64,000 nucleotides of DNA, taken from Platanthera guangdongensis. Taxonomy: Eukaryota; Streptophyta; Magnoliopsida; Asparagales; Orchidaceae. The stretch is from positions 115,648,609 through 115,712,608 of the forward strand of contig CM077151.1 in NCBI GenBank assembly GCA_039583875.1, written 5' to 3'. Numbering within the stretch: the stretch's first letter is position 1; each line of letters begins with the position of its first letter. Made by a program: the position numbers and the translations under genes. Of this stretch, positions 22,607 to 34,698 are shown piece by piece. The notes beneath the pieces are model-generated. The model had not been told where the DNA came from. It saw nothing but the letters and a program-made list of their open reading frames with translations, and searched no databases.

Positions 22607-25600
22607 CCCTTTCTGGAGCCTTACCTATCAGGATACCTCTGTAATGGAAAACGAAAGCGATGGGTTGGTCCTCGCCCACCTCTAAACTGGTATCAGTACA
22701 ACCAGTCAAACCTATCGTACGCCTCAATGCTGGTGTACTAAGAGGAGCTCCGGCGTACTCTTCTCGGCTGGAACAACGGACTTTATTTGGCTAAGTGCTA
22801 ACCCACACTTGCTGAGTCAACGTATTGGTATCAGTGCGATGACCGTCCAATACCGAAGACCCACCATCTTACATTTAATGCACATGCAATATTAACATAT
22901 TTCCCACTGAGCCAAAGCTCCCCGGACTATCTCGTCCGTTACAAAACCATCCAAGCCATCGGCTCGCTGGGCTAACCTGCGCATCACCAAAACCACCGAG
23001 CCTACCGCTCGTGAGACCTAACCTTACTCCCACAACACCAGGGAGTATGAGTGTAAGTGTAATACTAGAGTATTTCTAATTAATCTTGTATTCCATTTAT
23101 TCTTATGACTTACGTTAGCCTTGAACGACCCAAGGCATTCCCTGTGAAGGGCTCTCGAGGGCACTCGGAGCTACGATGGGCTGAAGACCAAAGCTCCCTT
23201 TCGTAAGGCACTTATTATTATTGGTTTCTACCCATAACAAACCACATTTAATGTTATACTTAATCTAACCCTAGTGTATTTAACTCTTTATCCCTCTACA
23301 GGAAGTACGATGTTTCGTTGATCCCGAGCATCATTCAACACTAGTCAACCTGGTACTTCCACATCATGAATCATAATAATGAACTCATTTTTACTTCACC
23401 AAAACCAGAAAACTATTAACCCCATCTTCATATGTCCATTCCACATGCTATCACAACTTCCGCAGTTTTACTATATGCAAACCAACCTAAGCTATATGAT
23501 CTACATGACAGGAGGTACTCCAAATTTTCATCTAAAGGCCCTAAGATAATTATTGGGGATCTATCATGACACATTTAGCCTAAATCCAAAAACTTGTAAT
23601 TTTCCTAATTAATTTGGCATTTAATAAATTTCCCAAAATATAGGCCATGGGTAATTTTGAGCATGATGTACTAGATTTCGCTAAGTTATGACCACAAAAA
23701 ATTATGAACACTATATGATAGCAAAATATCAATGAATATCAAATTTCACAGATTTTCATAAATGTAATAACCTCCAAATAATTAATTCAATGTAATTCAA
23801 ATAATTAGATGTAATGAAGGGAGTACCACAATTCATTGTCCAAAATTTATATAAAAATTACCATAACTTTATTATGTTCATAAAACACGACTGACTAAGT
23901 TTCATGCAATTCTAAGGTAAGTGGTCCATATAGAAAAATACTTCAAATAAATTGACTAAAGTGCACTTTGTGTAGAGACATTCTTATAAACTCATCCAAA
24001 TAACTTGTCATAATTTTCTAAGCTTTATTATGCCCTAAAAGTTCTCTGCCCGTGTAACACAATTTTCTAGCAAGAGGTAGTATTTATTATCTATTTATCA
24101 AAATAAGGTGCACTAGCTCACTTTACACATGAAGTACTAAGAGGAAATGCCAAATTAATCCAAATAATTTTCTAGTGCATCCAAATGATATTTAATTAAA
24201 TTTTCTAGAGTTTCATATCATTCTACGACAATTAAACCACAGTTACGTCAATATCATCAAAAAGGGCAAGGTGAAGGTTATATCCTAAAGTATGAGCTAT
24301 TGTTATCTAAACATCCTATAATAAATTTCAGAGGTTAACATTACTATAAAATTACACTACCAAAATCTCATGAAGATCCAAAGTCATTGGACCCCTTAAT
24401 TATTCCTTAAGGTGCATAGACTTAATTAATTTTCAAGTGATTATTGTGGGGTGCATGTGTCCAAATACCACCAAATTCCTTCCTAGGGCATTTCACCATC
24501 CTAAGATCACATGGAATACACACCAAGTCCAAACAAGGTCATATCACACCATGTCCTTCAGAAACCCCCAAAGTTCAACCTTAGGGTTTGAACTACGGTC
24601 CTAGGGGAAATCCACCCTAATCCACACCAAACTCCATGTGAAGGTGTATTTTATCAAAATAAATCAGTAGCACAAGTTTCAACCTCTGTTGAGGTGGTTT
24701 GGTCACTCAATACCCACAAGGGACACCTTGACCTAATACCCCTTTTTGGCCTAGGCTAGGGTTTACCAAAATCCAAACCAAATCATCTCCAAATTAGATG
24801 AAATTTTATATATAGTCATATATTGTCCCCATGGACTACTCACCAAAATTTGGGAGGATTTGGAGGTCATCAGACCCTTTAATTAAACCTTACATGAAAA
24901 ATGACATATTTTCCAAAACTTTAGATATGAATGACTCATGCTCCAAATTTCAAGTCATTTGGAGTTCAGGATTGATGTGGGCACCCCAAACAATCTCTAA
25001 TCAACCCTAACTATAGACCTCACCAAAATGAGAGTTGTGGTCTGAGCTGAACTCCATATTGGTTCAAATCAATTTTAAAATAAAATAACTCATTGAGTTA
25101 CAAGTTTCATGTTGACCACTTTTTCTGAAATGGCCCCTAAGTATTTTTAATTTAAATTCCAAAATAGGTGAAATTATGTGACAGAATATACATAAATTAA
25201 ATTTAATATGATAGATCTTGCACAGATCTTAAAGTACATCGGACGGGTCCTAACTTTCTTCGACCTCCAACCAACGACTAGATCTACCCGACAAAAAGTA
25301 AACTCCAAGCCCAATTATCGGCCCTCCGACCACCTCCCCGTCCAACCACCGCCACCACCACCTTCGTTGAGGTGAGGGTTATCAGCCGTAGGTGGTTTGT
25401 CCGCCGGAGATGGCGGATTCTGGCTAACCCGACACTTCATTTTTACGGAAAAAACAATGGAAAAATTCCACTGGATCGTGCTCAATTCAGCCTGATTCTT
25501 AACTATAATGAATCCTAGATCTAACCCATGAAGAAGGATTAGAGGAGGACCATAGTGGAGGGCTAGAGTCGGGCCGATCACCGTGCCACCATCGCCGAAA

Positions 25601-26502
25601 TTTGGGATTTCGGGTTCTCTGCAACTGCACTACAAAGTGGCTCGATTTCTTCAGGTAAGTGGTGGGAAAGACTCCTCACATTCCACTGATGGTGTTTAAA
25701 GCCACAGTTGGGGAGGGGAAAGGACAAGGCATCAATGACCATTAATGGCCATTGAAAGCTTATTTCCGCCATGGAAATTCTCCTCCCCTAGTCACTGTCA
25801 TGACCGGGAAAACCCTTGGCCTTCTCCTAACAAACCAGGGGAGATGATTCCAGCAAGAAGAGAGGGGCTCTTGGCCTTCCCGACCATGAATGGCCTTCTC
25901 TCTCTTTTTCTCTCTCCTCCATTAAAGAGAAAATGGATCTTTTCTCTCTCCTTGTCACCATGGCTGAAATTGGTGATTATTTCAGCCTAAAGGCACCACA
26001 CTAACCCGTATTATTCATGGAAATAAGGTTAGCTTATGGGGGATTGGGCTTGAGCTTGAGTTAGGCCATTTGAGCTAGTTTGACTTAATACCAGGGTAGA
26101 GTTGACCTTTGTCATATTGACCTTTTAGGTTGAACCCAATGATTTCTTGGAGACCCATTGGCCTCCCCTAAGGTTTATTAAAACTTGGGTAGGGTTAGTT
26201 GGGCACGTTGGAGGCTACTTGACCCTTAATTTCGGCACTTTGACCTTTTTAGGGCTAGGGTTGACTTGTGTCAACTTAGCCTCTTTGGTTGACCCCAATG
26301 GGTCCTTGGTGACCCATTGGCCTCCTGTAGGGTTAGGGGTGCCATGGTGGGGTCATGGGGTCATGGTGAAGCCCTATGGTCACCCCTAAGCTAGTAATTG
26401 GAATTCTACAATTTGCAGACCAAGGTGGTTCACACTATAATTCCCAAGTTCAACCAAACCCTTTAGTACTTCTGAGGGTTTTGTCATGACCCAGGCATGA
26501 CA
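22607..26502 (-). repeat. Antisense gypsy-type LTR-like DNA (I), non-coding
   Basis: No coding sequence was recognised in 3.9 kb. The minus strand starts at 26502 with TGTCATGCCTGGGTCATGAC, like the palindromic start of many chromovirus LTRs. Immediately beyond it, copia coding sequence of fragment H begins, which marks a clean insertion boundary. Element D ends at the other side, so the left end is probably cut by D. Short ORFs at 25315-25990 are Pro-rich or Ser-rich and not recognisable. No primer site was found next to it. Confidence 0.4.
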
Positions 26503-26507
26503 AAACC
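26477..26507. repeat. Perfect 12-bp inverted repeat at the end of segment I
   Basis: GGTTTTGTCATG and CATGACAAAACC flank a 7-nt loop (ACCCAGG). The repeat spans the proposed LTR terminus, and part of the right arm is target sequence. Confidence 0.85.
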
Positions 26508-27160
26508 ATCCTAGGGATCTAAAAGTCTGAGGGATGATACATCTTATGCTTTGAGAATGACTAGCAGGTATCAGTCTGATCTCGGTGAAAGTCACTAGAT
26601 TGCTGTCAAGAATATCCTAATGTACTTGAGAAGGACTAAGGATACTTTATTGGTATTTAGTGAAGAGGAAGAGCTCGTTGTAAGGGGTTACATTGATGTC
26701 AGCTTCCAAACAAATAGGGATGACTCAAAGTCTTGGTTAGGGTTCAAATTTTACCTAAATGGAGGTACTGCTAACTAGAATAGTTACAAGCATGATACAG
26801 TTGTCGATTCTACAACTGAGGTCTAGTATATCGCTGTCGCAAATGGAGTGAAGTAGGCTGTTTGGAGTAAGAAATTCATTGGCGAGTAAGATGTAGTTCC
26901 TCATATTGTTCATCCCGCAATTCTCTACAGTGACAATAATGGTGCAATTGCACTTGCCTCAGAACCTAGATCTCATCAGCGCTCCAAGAACATACTTGTG
27001 AGGTTCCATCTAATTTGAGAGATTGTCGATCGAGGAGATGTGAGAATGTGTAGAGTGTCGACTGAGGAGAATATTGTGGATCCACTGACAAAGCATCTTG
27101 CATTGAGAAAGCATGATGGTCATGTTAGATCAATGGATATTAGATACCTGAATGATTAAC
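26503..27160 (+). pseudogene. pol: Copia RNase H end (fragment H), a different copia lineage
   Basis: Reads TSYALRMTSRYQSDLGES, then KNILMYLRRTKDTLLVF, RGYIDVSFQTNRDDSKS, LYSDNNGAIA, SHQRSKNILVRFHLI and VDPLTKHLALRKHDGH, ending RYLND at about 27160. This is the C-terminal part of a copia polyprotein of the Tork/Angela type rather than the Sirevirus type of B, C, D and F. At least five in-frame stops occur (for example after GGTAN, TTEV and FHLI). Its 5' part is separated by segment I. Confidence 0.8.
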
Positions 27161-29338
27161 TATAGTGATAATCTTATGGATTGTATATCTGTTGGCTATA
27201 ATAATTCATTTGATGAATAGATTACTATATACGTTTTATTTATATATTTTAGCAAGTTCTTTTATTATGTGAATTCATTTCTATTGAGATAGAATAATTT
27301 AATGAAATAAATGCCCTTAAAATTTTTGCTTCCAAAGGAGTCAAATAATGACTTGAATGTGAGAGCCTATGTTTTTAGATTCTTCATTCTTAAATGGTAC
27401 CTGGTCAAGTATCATCTTAGAAGCTAAGGGCGATGATGATGCATTAAGACTAACATGTGTTTTCATTGATGATCGGTCCTCCCAGGTCATGATATTGTTA
27501 TATCAAGTCATCACATAGGTACTTGTTAGTGAACAAGTTGTACTGGACAGACCCACCATGAGAATATTTGAGGATAGTTATATGAACGTGTCACAAGTAT
27601 GGCTCAAGTGGCAATGGTGTTTGTGGTCCTTTGACTTGAAGTCACAACATTCATTATGTGAGGAAGAGTGTGCTTCGATGCTATCAAAAGTCCAGTATTT
27701 AGAAAGTTGGATGATAAAGGTTGTTATTGGGTACGCTACAAATCATTTGGGTGTTTACGTGTGTGAAGAGATGGGATTTGTCCTCCTATATGATTAGAGT
27801 TGCATCTATGGGTCCCTTAATGGAATGAGACTGAGAAATGTATGGCCATGCTTGGCTGAGTCAATATATGATATTGCGCTCACCAATTTCTAGAACTCCA
27901 TTCTAGATCAGGAAACTGAGATTGAATAATTATGATTGTGACACGGACTATACCTCTAGTTTTATACGGATGTAAGGGACTTAGAGACATGACAACATTG
28001 ACATATTAGTCGCGATGGATTTTGAGTTCTAAACTCTTATTGCTTGCGGAGCAATGATGCAATGCTAGATGCCGCTCATTGTGATCTAGAAGTGATCAAG
28101 TATATAGCCTCACTGTCAACATAGTATGAGTCTATCAGGGTCGCACATAAGAATGTTTGGAGAAATTGGGAGATTGGATTAGTTTGGCTTTACTCATATG
28201 ATGAGTGGAATGACTTAGCTCAGCCAGTCTTTGAAAGCATCAAGTGCGTTGAGACCACTCAACGCTTTCATCGATTCAATTGTTGACTCGTTGAATGATG
28301 GCGTTGAGTGTGTTGAGTTTACTCAACAATTCGTCGAGTCAAAGTGTTGATTTGACTAGTATGTCACTTAAGCATTGAATGCATTGAGTTCACTCAATGA
28401 TTCTTTCATTCAAAGTGTTGATTCGACAGATCTGGTTCTTCGGCGTTGAATGCAGTGAGTTCACTCGATGTCTTCGTCGAGTTAAAGGGTGATTTGACAA
28501 ATCTGACACTTAGGCGTTGAGTGCGTTGAGTTCACTCTATGCCTTTGTCGAGTCAAATGTTGATTCAACGAGTTTGGCGCTGAGAGCGTTGAGGGAGTCA
28601 ATTTCACTCGACGTCTTTGTCGAGTCAAAAGTTGATTCGACAAGGCTGGCGCTATGTTCGTCGTGTATCTTATGGATAGTCTACGATTCGTCGAGTATGT
28701 TATGTATAATTGACATTTCGTAGAATATTTTATGGATACTAGACGATTCGTCGCGACAAGGGTTGTCTGGTCGAAATTCTATATTCCAATTCTTGGGTCT
28801 GTGTATAGCGACAAATTGTTCTGTTTATTCCTTTAGGTATAAATAGAAGATTTTAGGGCTTCTCAAAACAATAGTTGATTTTGTCTAAGAATACGAGCCA
28901 TACTGTACGAAAACTTGAGACCTAAAAGTCCAACGAAAACTATTCTGCGTTTGCCGATCCCATAGCCGCTGCTAAGCCCAATTCGGTGAGTGTCACCATC
29001 GTCACTTCTGTAACAGACCTAGTAGTCATTGACGATGTAGAGTGCCTTCTCCCTACCTATATCTTATTCGACAAGATTCTACGGGTCCTCCCATTCGTGT
29101 GGATTTCCTTTAGAGGTGCGGACACTATTCTGCACAAATGACTTTAGTCGCTTAGTGTTCGGCAGATCTTCTGGAACATCTAGGATGAGTATAGACTCAA
29201 TCCCGTAGAGGTAAATTTTATTTACTGCACTTTTTTCTTGATACAAGTCCATTGCTAGATCTGAAATTCTTTTGGGTTTTCTTGTTCCTTTATTTCCACT
29301 ATGCGCACAAGTGTTGTGCCATCTAGTAAAACCCAATA
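27161..29338 (+). repeat. 3' untranslated/LTR region of copia fragment H
   Basis: Non-coding, following the RNase H end of H. It contains an inverted-repeat array (28225-28640) and a TATA box (TATAAATAG, 28838-28846). The exact LTR ends were not found. The last ~260 bp, before the truncated LTR of F, have no recognised content. A minus-strand ORF across 29079-29381 overlaps that boundary and is not recognised. Confidence 0.45.
28225..28640 (+). repeat. GTTGAGTGCGTTGAG array in fragment H
   Basis: About five or six units of 70-75 bp read GGCGTTGAGTGCGTTGAG, TTCACTCAATGCC and TTTGTCGAGTCAAAGTGTTGA, then TTCGACAAGT and back to GGCG. Each unit holds two complementary pairs: TTGAGT with ACTCAA, and GTCGAGTCAA with TTGATTCGAC. 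Confidence 0.8.
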
Positions 29339-29870
29339 GTTCACTCAATGCCCAGAGCCAAAAGCATCGAGTAAAGCTCAAGCAGTCAAAGCCGCAAAAA
29401 ATCTGTCAAGAAATCTAGCCAAGTCCAGAAGCATTGAGTGAATGTAGTTCACTCAACGCCATGCAGAAAAGCATTGACAGAACATAATTCAGTCAGAGCT
29501 GTAGTATTGATTGATACAGAATCTCCTCTAAGTCCAGAAGCGTAGAGTGAAGGTAGTTTACTCAACGCCAACTCAACAAAAATTAAACTAAGTACAGAAG
29601 CGTTGAGTGAAGGCTGTTCACTCAACGCTTCAGTAAAATGGCAGGCAAAAGAAGAAAGCGTTGAGTGCAGAAGTTTCACACGACGCCATCATATAGAGAA
29701 AAATGGCTAAGTCCAAATGCATTGAGTGATTAAGTTTCACTCAATACCTAATTTGTTTGTCAGCTAAAAGGCTATATTCTTTGAGTGATAACTAATCACT
29801 CAATGCCTGGTGTTTGCAGAAAACTTACTAAGTGTTTTGGCGTTGAGTGACAAGCCTTCACTTAACGCTT
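29339..29870 (+). repeat. TTGAGTGA/TCACTCAA inverted-repeat array in LTR F
   Basis: About seven units have GCGTTGAGTGA or GCATTGAGTGA, a short loop, and TTCACTCAACGC or TCACTCAATGC. They are joined by linkers such as CTAAGTCCAGAA that also appear in B. Confidence 0.85.
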
Positions 29871-30429
29871 ATGCATAAGTGTCTGAATTTGACTAAGTCC
29901 ACAGGTGCTGACGTATGTAGAAATTCAAATTTTTCAGGAAGTCTACAGGACAAGACAAATGGTGCCCCTTACCGATGGTACATCATTTAATGCAAAAGTA
30001 TACCTACAGCTGCCAATAACTAGTGGTCCCAATGCTTAAGTAGCCGTTGGACGGCGAGATAATAAAAAAGAACAGATTAGTGAGAAGAAATTAACTTTTG
30101 GAAATAGAAGAACATCATCTTATTCCTCTCAACTGTGTTACGGAGTTTCAAAGAGGAGTTCAATCTTTTATTCTAAAAATTCAAGCAAGATAGCTGTTGA
30201 TCTACTCTTCTTCAACAACAAAGTTCAGAGATGATTCTCTATGATTTAGAAGTTGCAGCTCAAGAAAACCCTAGCTGCAGAGTCTTCACAACCCAAGCCG
30301 AACTACTCCTGAAGATATTTTCCTTGAGCTGTGAAGAAAGGAGGACAGAGTTAATCTCTATTCAGAAGGAGAAAGACATAGAGACTCTAGCTCTGGTGTC
30401 AAACATCATCAACCAACAAATACTCTTTG

Positions 30430-30785
30430 GTAGGATCATTCAGCTTTGTGTGTAAGCTTAACTTATAAAGACTGAGTGTAGGATCTTTAAGTAGATCTGA
30501 ATTGTAGGATTCAGTTGTGAATCTGAGTGGTGGGGATTTTTGCCTGATGTAGGATCTGGATCAAATCTGAGGTAGGGGAGTAATTCTATCTGAGTTATTG
30601 GGCTATCCTCCGAGCCTAAGTGGTAGGACTTTGAGTTAAAGTATGAGGTATAGCCTGGTCAGGACTGAATGGTAAGAGATTATATATCTGAGTGGTAGGG
30701 CTTTCTGCCTGAGTTATAGGACTTGTAGGAGTCTGAGAGATCATGAGGGATCTGAGTTGTAAGCTCATTGAGCCGAGTTGGAGAA
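30430..30785 (+). repeat. Mini-hairpin chain in LTR F
   Basis: Units run from TAGG to CTGAG. Stems include AGATC-type GATCT/AGATC, GATTCA/TGAATC, GGCT/AGCC, ACTTT/AAAGT, AGAT/ATCT, GACT/AGTC, AGATC/GATCT and GCTC/GAGC. Several units are degenerate, in keeping with the older age of F. Confidence 0.8.
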
Positions 30786-31083
30786 GCTTCCTTGTATAAT
30801 AAACTATTAAAAAGGTGGGAGGGATAGTGGATGTAGCCATAATCTGGGGAACCACTATAAATCTATGTCTGTTGTCTAAGTAATCTTGAAAGCTAACTAA
30901 AATGAAATCACAACACATCAAGAATAGGGAAAATATTAAAAAGACCTAAAAACCTATTCACCCCCCATCTAGGTGTTTAGCCACTCTTAAAACTAAACAC
31001 TTTCAAGTAGTATAAGAGGGAGGTTGCTCAAAAAGTATTTAACAGTCTGAGTTGATCTCCAAGAGTAGCATAAGTTTATCTTT

Positions 31084-33610
31084 ATGGATTCAAGAGAGAA
31101 ACATAAGGAGTTGGGCTCCATGAAGCTTCCTATCTCCTGTTTATGGAGGCATCTAACCCTAGAATCTTTATAACAGTTCAAGAGGGACATTTCAAGCACA
31201 TGAAGGTCTCAATTCTAGATGCAACTATCCAGACACCTAAGAAATATTCTTAGATGTCCAAGGGTGAGATCATTCTTCCTACCATGGACAAAAGATATAA
31301 AATATAATTATTAGTGCCTTTGATGATTCTATATTCCATAATCTTGTACACTGCAAGACTTCCAAGGAAATGTGGTACACTCTATTTATCTACATGGAAG
31401 GTACAGAAGAAGTCAGGGATGACCGAAAATCCCTACTTAATCAAGATTATGAAGCCTTTAGGCAGGCCAAGAAAGACGTCAGAGTTGAATGCGATGAAAA
31501 ATTCTTTAAAGTGGTGATTGAGCTAAGGACATATGGAAGGGTCTTTGGAAATTATGAGTTGAATGCCAAGTTCCTCAGATATCTTACCAAAGACTGGGAC
31601 ACCAAGATCTATGTCATTAGAGAGGCGGCTAAACTAGCTGAAAATCTTCCACACACGCTGTTTGGAAAGCTGCTTTACTATGAGATGCAGATATCTGCTA
31701 CGAAGGAAGAGGAGTCCACAAGCAGAATTCAAGCCAAGGAAAAGACTGTGGCCTTGAAGGCTGAGGGCTCCAAAAAGAGCAAAAAGAGGATTACCTCTCC
31801 TCCAAGGAGGCCTGCTGTCTCAGACAGCACCGAACCAAGCACCTCAAATGACATGTCTGATAGGTGGTTTGCTGCCTTCTCTAGGCAATATCAGAAGATG
31901 ATGATTTGGAAATAATGGAGGAACAGACCATCCTCCTCCTCTCATCACAAGAAGGATCACCACCAGCCTGACAAGAAATTCTCAAAAGGAAATAAGTACA
32001 ATTCTAAACGCAGTAAACTGTTTTCTTCTAAAATTTTTAGCTATTGTTGCAGCAAGCAAGGATATGTAATAGCTAATTATCCTGTCAAAAGAGAGGAGAC
32101 TGGAGAGAAAAAGTACCACCAACACAAGGGAAAAAAGGAAAAGAACTTCATTGCAAATAATGAAAAGAGCTGGAGTCAGGGTGACTCATCTTCTTCTGAT
32201 TCAGAAGAAGAAGCCTATATTGTGCTATTAACTGCTGTTATTAATGAAGAAGAAGACTATCCTGCAGTAAGGTAATGTATTAGGTTCCCTCTGTCACATT
32301 CAGACAGTGATACTGAGGAGGATGAAGATATCAACAACAGTTATGGGAAAATGGCCTTGTCAGATGAATGATCCAGCCAGGATCAGCCTGGTCCAGATAA
32401 GGTACACTCTCTATCTAGCTCATATATTAATTTAGACTATGAGACTAGTCCCAATTCTGATGCATCCTCATCCTGTGATAAAGATGGGTCAGAATCTGAG
32501 GAAGATGTCAATCAATTGATTGACAAGTATGGTGCCCTTCTGAATGCTTTGAAAAGAGGCAAGAAGTTTGCCAAGAAATACGCTGAGGAGATTATATCCC
32601 TACAGCTAGCTGCTTCCCAGCAGTCTAACTCAACATCTTTGGTGGAACAAGAGCTGAGGGAAAACCGCCAACTGAAGAGTATCACAATCATCCAGATTAG
32701 GAACATCAGCTATAAGAGCACAATCATTCTTGATCTTGAAGAGAAGCTCCAAAGGGAGAAAAGTATTGTGGCTAAATATTCAAAGCCTAATACAGTGTTA
32801 CCCCTGATAGACTCCTTATCTTCTCAAAAGGGTAAGAGTGGTTTGGGATACAAGAGGAACCCTAGAATTTGCTATTCCAAAGGGAAAGGCAAAGTTCTAA
32901 TTTAGCCTCCTAAGTGTTTTAAGAATGTAGTGTTATCATCAAACAGGTATGACCTAGAAAGTTTCTATAATCACTGGTTGAATGAAAGATCCACAAGTGT
33001 GAACAAAAATGTTCATAGGTATGGTGGAAGGTATTGCAAGGGGATGAGTTCTTTTAAGGCCCCACATGAGGAAATTTTGATTGCCCATCATGGAACATTT
33101 GTCTTTGGTACCCTAGCCCCCTAACATAGAAATAAGGTATTGGCCTGTGATCAAGCTCTTTGAGTAAACTCTCAGATCATAGGTAAGTAAGTAAGGTAAT
33201 CTGACTTATTTGTCTCTGATGCCATCAACAGCTTGTCCACTACAAAGAAAACCGCTATTAGTGGTATTCAAAGGAAGCCAAGTATATCTATTGACAATCT
33301 TACTTTTAGTAAATTCCTTGCTGAGAGAAACTTGAAGAGGACTGCTGCTCTCACATCTGAATAGATTACTGTTGGCTTGTCCACAAGTGAAGTTCAGAAG
33401 AGGAGATATAATATCCATGAGTGTTGGTGTTGTGGTAAAGTGGGTCACTTTACCATAGATTACTTGCACAATCCAAATGTTCATAGGGAAAGAGTCTTCT
33501 TGTCAGAAAAGCTGCAGGTAGACATGTTCAATTACAGACTAAAATGCAACAAGGACCCAAACCATATTAATGTCCTAAGGTTACCTAAATTATGGTATTC
33601 AGGATAGTCC
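31084..33610 (+). pseudogene. gag: Copia gag of element F, decayed
   Basis: ATG 31084 gives MDSREKHKELGSMKLP, matching gag of C (MGSSENHKELGSMKLP). A deletion of about 50 nt then removes the segment around KEIFGIWKERVR. The block 31370-31915 matches C well (SLLNQDYEAF, TKDWDTKIYVIREAAKL, LFGKLLYYEMQI). The first zinc knuckle is ruined (YCCSKQGYVIANYP, His and last Cys replaced by Tyr). The second, CWCCGKVGHFTIDY near 33418-33460, has also lost its last Cys. A coiled-coil-like stretch lies at 32516-32830. Stops and frameshifts occur throughout. Confidence 0.8.
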
Positions 33611-33619
33611 AATTACCCA

Positions 33620-34698
33620 TACTCCTCTATGGTACTTGGATAGTGGATGTTCCAGGCACATGATTGGAACAAGATGTCACTTGAAGGACTACACACCAGT
33701 GAAGAATGGACCTAAAGTAATCTTTGGTGGTTCATACAGAGGAGTCACAAAACGATATGGTATGATTATCAATAGCATAGTCTCCATCTAAAAAGTGGCT
33801 TATGTGGAAGGGTTGCAACATAACCTGATAAGCAAAAGCCAACTATGTGATCTTGGCTATGCTATTGTACTCCACAAGAATGAGTGTCAAATAAAGAGGT
33901 CAAGTGACCAAGAGGCCATCTTGATTGGTTATGTAGTGGAAATGTTTATTGTTTAAACTTTCTATTTTTAAGTAAAGACTCTCCTATATGTCGAGTTGCA
34001 AATAAGAGAGTCTCAAACTGTGTTCAATGGCATTAGAGACTTGCCCACTTCAACTATAAGACCATCAGTAAGCTCTTCTGTGAAGAGTTAGTCAGGAATG
34101 GTGCCAAAATGAAGTGCACCAAGGAGGGCATTTGCTCTACATGCCAAAAGGGCAAGCAGACCAAAGCTTCTATTAGGAACATTGGGGCCAAAGACTTTGT
34201 GAGGTGTTTATACATCCTACATATAGACTTTTTTGTTCCTAAGCCACTTCATAGTCTAGTTAGGAAAGTCTACACCCTTGTGGTTGTTGATGACTTCTCT
34301 ATATTTGCTTGGGTTTTCTTTCTAAAGAAAAAGTCTGAAATCCTTCATATCTTCAGGACCTTTGTCAAACAAATTTAAAAATAATTAAATAGTATTATGG
34401 TCAAAATCAGAAGTGACCATAGCATTGAATTCTAATATGAAGGCATGACAATGTTCCATGAAGAATAAGGGATTCACAAAGAATTGTTTTCTCCAAGAAC
34501 ACCCCAACAAAATGTGATTGCTGAGAGGAAAAATAAAACACTCATAGAAGTTGGCAGGATGTTGCTAAGTGACACATCTCTCGCAGAATACTTCTGGGAT
34601 GAGGCAGTAAATAGTACATATCATGTCCTGAATAGAGCTTCTATCACTAAGGATAACAAGAAGACTCCCTATGAGATAATGAAGGACAGAAAACCAAA
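33620..34698 (+). pseudogene. pol: Copia protease and integrase of element F, interrupted
   Basis: LWYLDSGCSRHMIGTR near 33630-33680 is the copia protease motif. Then come YVEGLQHNLISKSQL, the integrase zinc region (CSTCQKGKQ, 34135-34160), and the catalytic core with ILHIDFF, RSDHSIEF and VIAERKNKTLIE, which keeps D, D and E. The frame stops after DRKPN where the LTR TGTAACGCCC of E begins at 34699. Stops occur near 33789, 33954 and 34376. Confidence 0.8.

Larger units (their letters stand above)
29339..31005 (+). repeat. 5' LTR of element F, 5'-truncated
   Basis: Ends with AACACTTTCA, followed by a primer-site remnant. It contains TTGAGTGA hairpin units (29339-29870) like those of B, a GCCGT-TGG-ACGGC palindrome with a TATA-like AT run (about 30043-30068), and a mini-hairpin chain (30430-30785). 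The shared box GTGGATGTAGCC...CCACTATAA follows at about 30827-30861. The LTR start is missing. Confidence 0.8.
29339..34698 (+). mobile_element. Copia retrotransposon F, left part, split by element E
   Basis: A truncated 5' LTR (29339-31005), a decayed primer site (TAGTATAAGAGGG), gag, protease and the integrase core up to KDRKPN. At that point the LTR of E begins. The rest of F should lie beyond the right edge of the window. LTR features match B closely, so F and B are probably the same or sister families. Confidence 0.8.

Noticed and set aside
25315..25990. Pro-rich and Ser-rich ORFs in segment I, considered as a host gene exon
   Set aside because: Overlapping short ORFs on both strands with no recognisable domain, inside non-coding LTR-like DNA.
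29079..29381. Minus-strand ORF of 100 residues between H and F
   Set aside because: It crosses the truncation boundary of the F LTR and shows no recognisable motif. I cannot exclude a captured fragment, but I cannot support a gene.
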